Source: Pleurobrachia bachei (Eukaryota; Ctenophora; Tentaculata; Cydippida; Pleurobrachiidae). From it: DNA of 30,453 nt. This document shows, in pieces, positions 29,895-30,453 of the stretch. The stretch lies in assembly GCA_000695325.1 (NCBI GenBank), contig AVPN01000939.1, forward strand, positions 1,943 to 32,395, given 5' to 3'. The position numbers were made by a program, and so were the translations under genes. A model generated the notes under the pieces. It searched no databases and was not told the DNA's origin. It worked only from the letters and a program-made list of their open reading frames with translations. Position 1 is the first letter of the stretch, and each line of letters begins with the position of its first letter.

Positions 29895-30130
29895 AGGAGC
29901 ACTTAGATCATGCAGGTGCAAAAATCGCACGCCACCCGAAATTTAGGTTACTGTCACTACTTTGCTTTGCATCAAATCTGGAAATGACCCTCAAGTTTTT
30001 TGTAGATCTCGACGAGATCTTTCGAAAATTTGAAGGTCATTTTTTGATTGGAGTTGAAATGAAGGAGCTATGACAATGCCAAAACGGGTGGTGCGTGCGA
30101 CTTTTGGCGGCAAATGATCTAAGCGCTCCT
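29895..30130. mobile_element. 236-bp inverted-repeat element (MITE-like)
   Basis: The left end aggagcacttagatcat and the right end atgatctaagcgctcct are inverses with one mismatch. Inside, gcaaaaatcgcacgccaccc on the left matches gggtggtgcgtgcgactttt on the right with small indels. The centre has a gatctcgacgagatc near-palindrome. No coding capacity. Half of a related terminal repeat (aggatcgcttagatca) sits at the SYAP1 duplication junction near 28156-28171. Confidence 0.75.
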
Positions 30131-30453
30131 ACGGGAGCAGTTTGAGATTCCAAAGCATCAGCTCCCCTGATGGCTGGGATGCAAGTGAGTGCTGAACCGC
30201 GCAAACCGCGCCACTTTCTATTCAGTTTAGGTGACGCACAGCGCTCCCACATGCTTCCCACAGAGCTTTCTGCGTGCCCGGCCATCTGGGGAACGTCCCC
30301 GGATATCAGGGCATCAATCTGTAACTGGTGCGTACTACTGCACTGGAATCACGATCTGTAAAAAACTACTACGCCGAATCATGCACAAAAGGGCGCACAC
30401 AGACTACCCATGCCCAAGATCTTGCCCATGTGGGCAAGATTTTGACCAAGTCT
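30131..30453. other. Right edge, no gene seen
   Basis: Only short random ORFs are present. A perfect hairpin stands at 30419-30440, atcttgccca/tgggcaagat with no spacer. Confidence 0.5.

Overview
The window is a piece of an animal nuclear genome, not a bacterial or viral one. Genes are split by short GT-AG introns (about 70-400 bp), the recognisable proteins are metazoan (LZTR1, SYAP1, DNAJC30-like J proteins, an SLC46-like transporter), and the DNA between genes is full of short inverted-repeat elements. I cannot name the species. The compact layout suggests a gene-dense, perhaps early-branching invertebrate, but that is inference. There is one 849-base run of N (10735-11583).

Layout. 1-1161: no convincing gene. 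1165-5559 (+): a complete SLC46-like membrane transporter, interrupted after its first exon by about 2 kb that carries a small type II membrane ORF, minus-strand exon fragments and an element with inverted ends; this insert is bracketed by two copies of a 335-bp exon segment. 6239-7535 (+): 5' half of a paralogous transporter, followed by a fold-back element (7647-8159) and the last exons of the same family (9086-9215, and again 11631-11927). 9653-10734 and 12198-14519 (+): two copies of LZTR1, the first cut off by the gap, the second complete and intronless; its 3' half is repeated at 14828-15672. 15797-17390: a 1.6-kb element with about 360-bp inverted arms made of hairpins. 17595-22274 (+): three different small J-domain proteins in a row, each with a basic N-terminus that looks mitochondrial and a C-terminal membrane segment; the first is partly duplicated. 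23165-29591 (-): a ten-exon SYAP1 gene whose exons 1-5 are present twice, with an unknown duplicated ORF in one intron. 29895-30130: another inverted-repeat element.

Two features stand out. First, partial duplications are everywhere (335, 2545, 1153, 1023, 860 and 1738 bp offsets). In three of them one copy holds a block of exactly 50 bases that is the base-by-base complement of the other copy, NOT reversed. No known DNA rearrangement does this, so it points to a sequence-construction error and warns that the duplications may also be partly artificial (for example two haplotypes laid end to end). Second, nearly every + strand gene starts 2-30 bases after a good 3' splice site, with same-strand neighbours as close as about 175-270 bp. 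This fits spliced-leader trans-splicing, possibly of polycistronic transcripts, although ordinary 5' UTR introns remain possible.

Functionally the window is mixed: solute transport (SLC46-like), Ras-family turnover through a cullin-3 adaptor (LZTR1), mitochondrial Hsp70 co-chaperones (J-protein cluster) and a BSD-domain signalling adaptor (SYAP1). Only the three J proteins look like a functional cluster.
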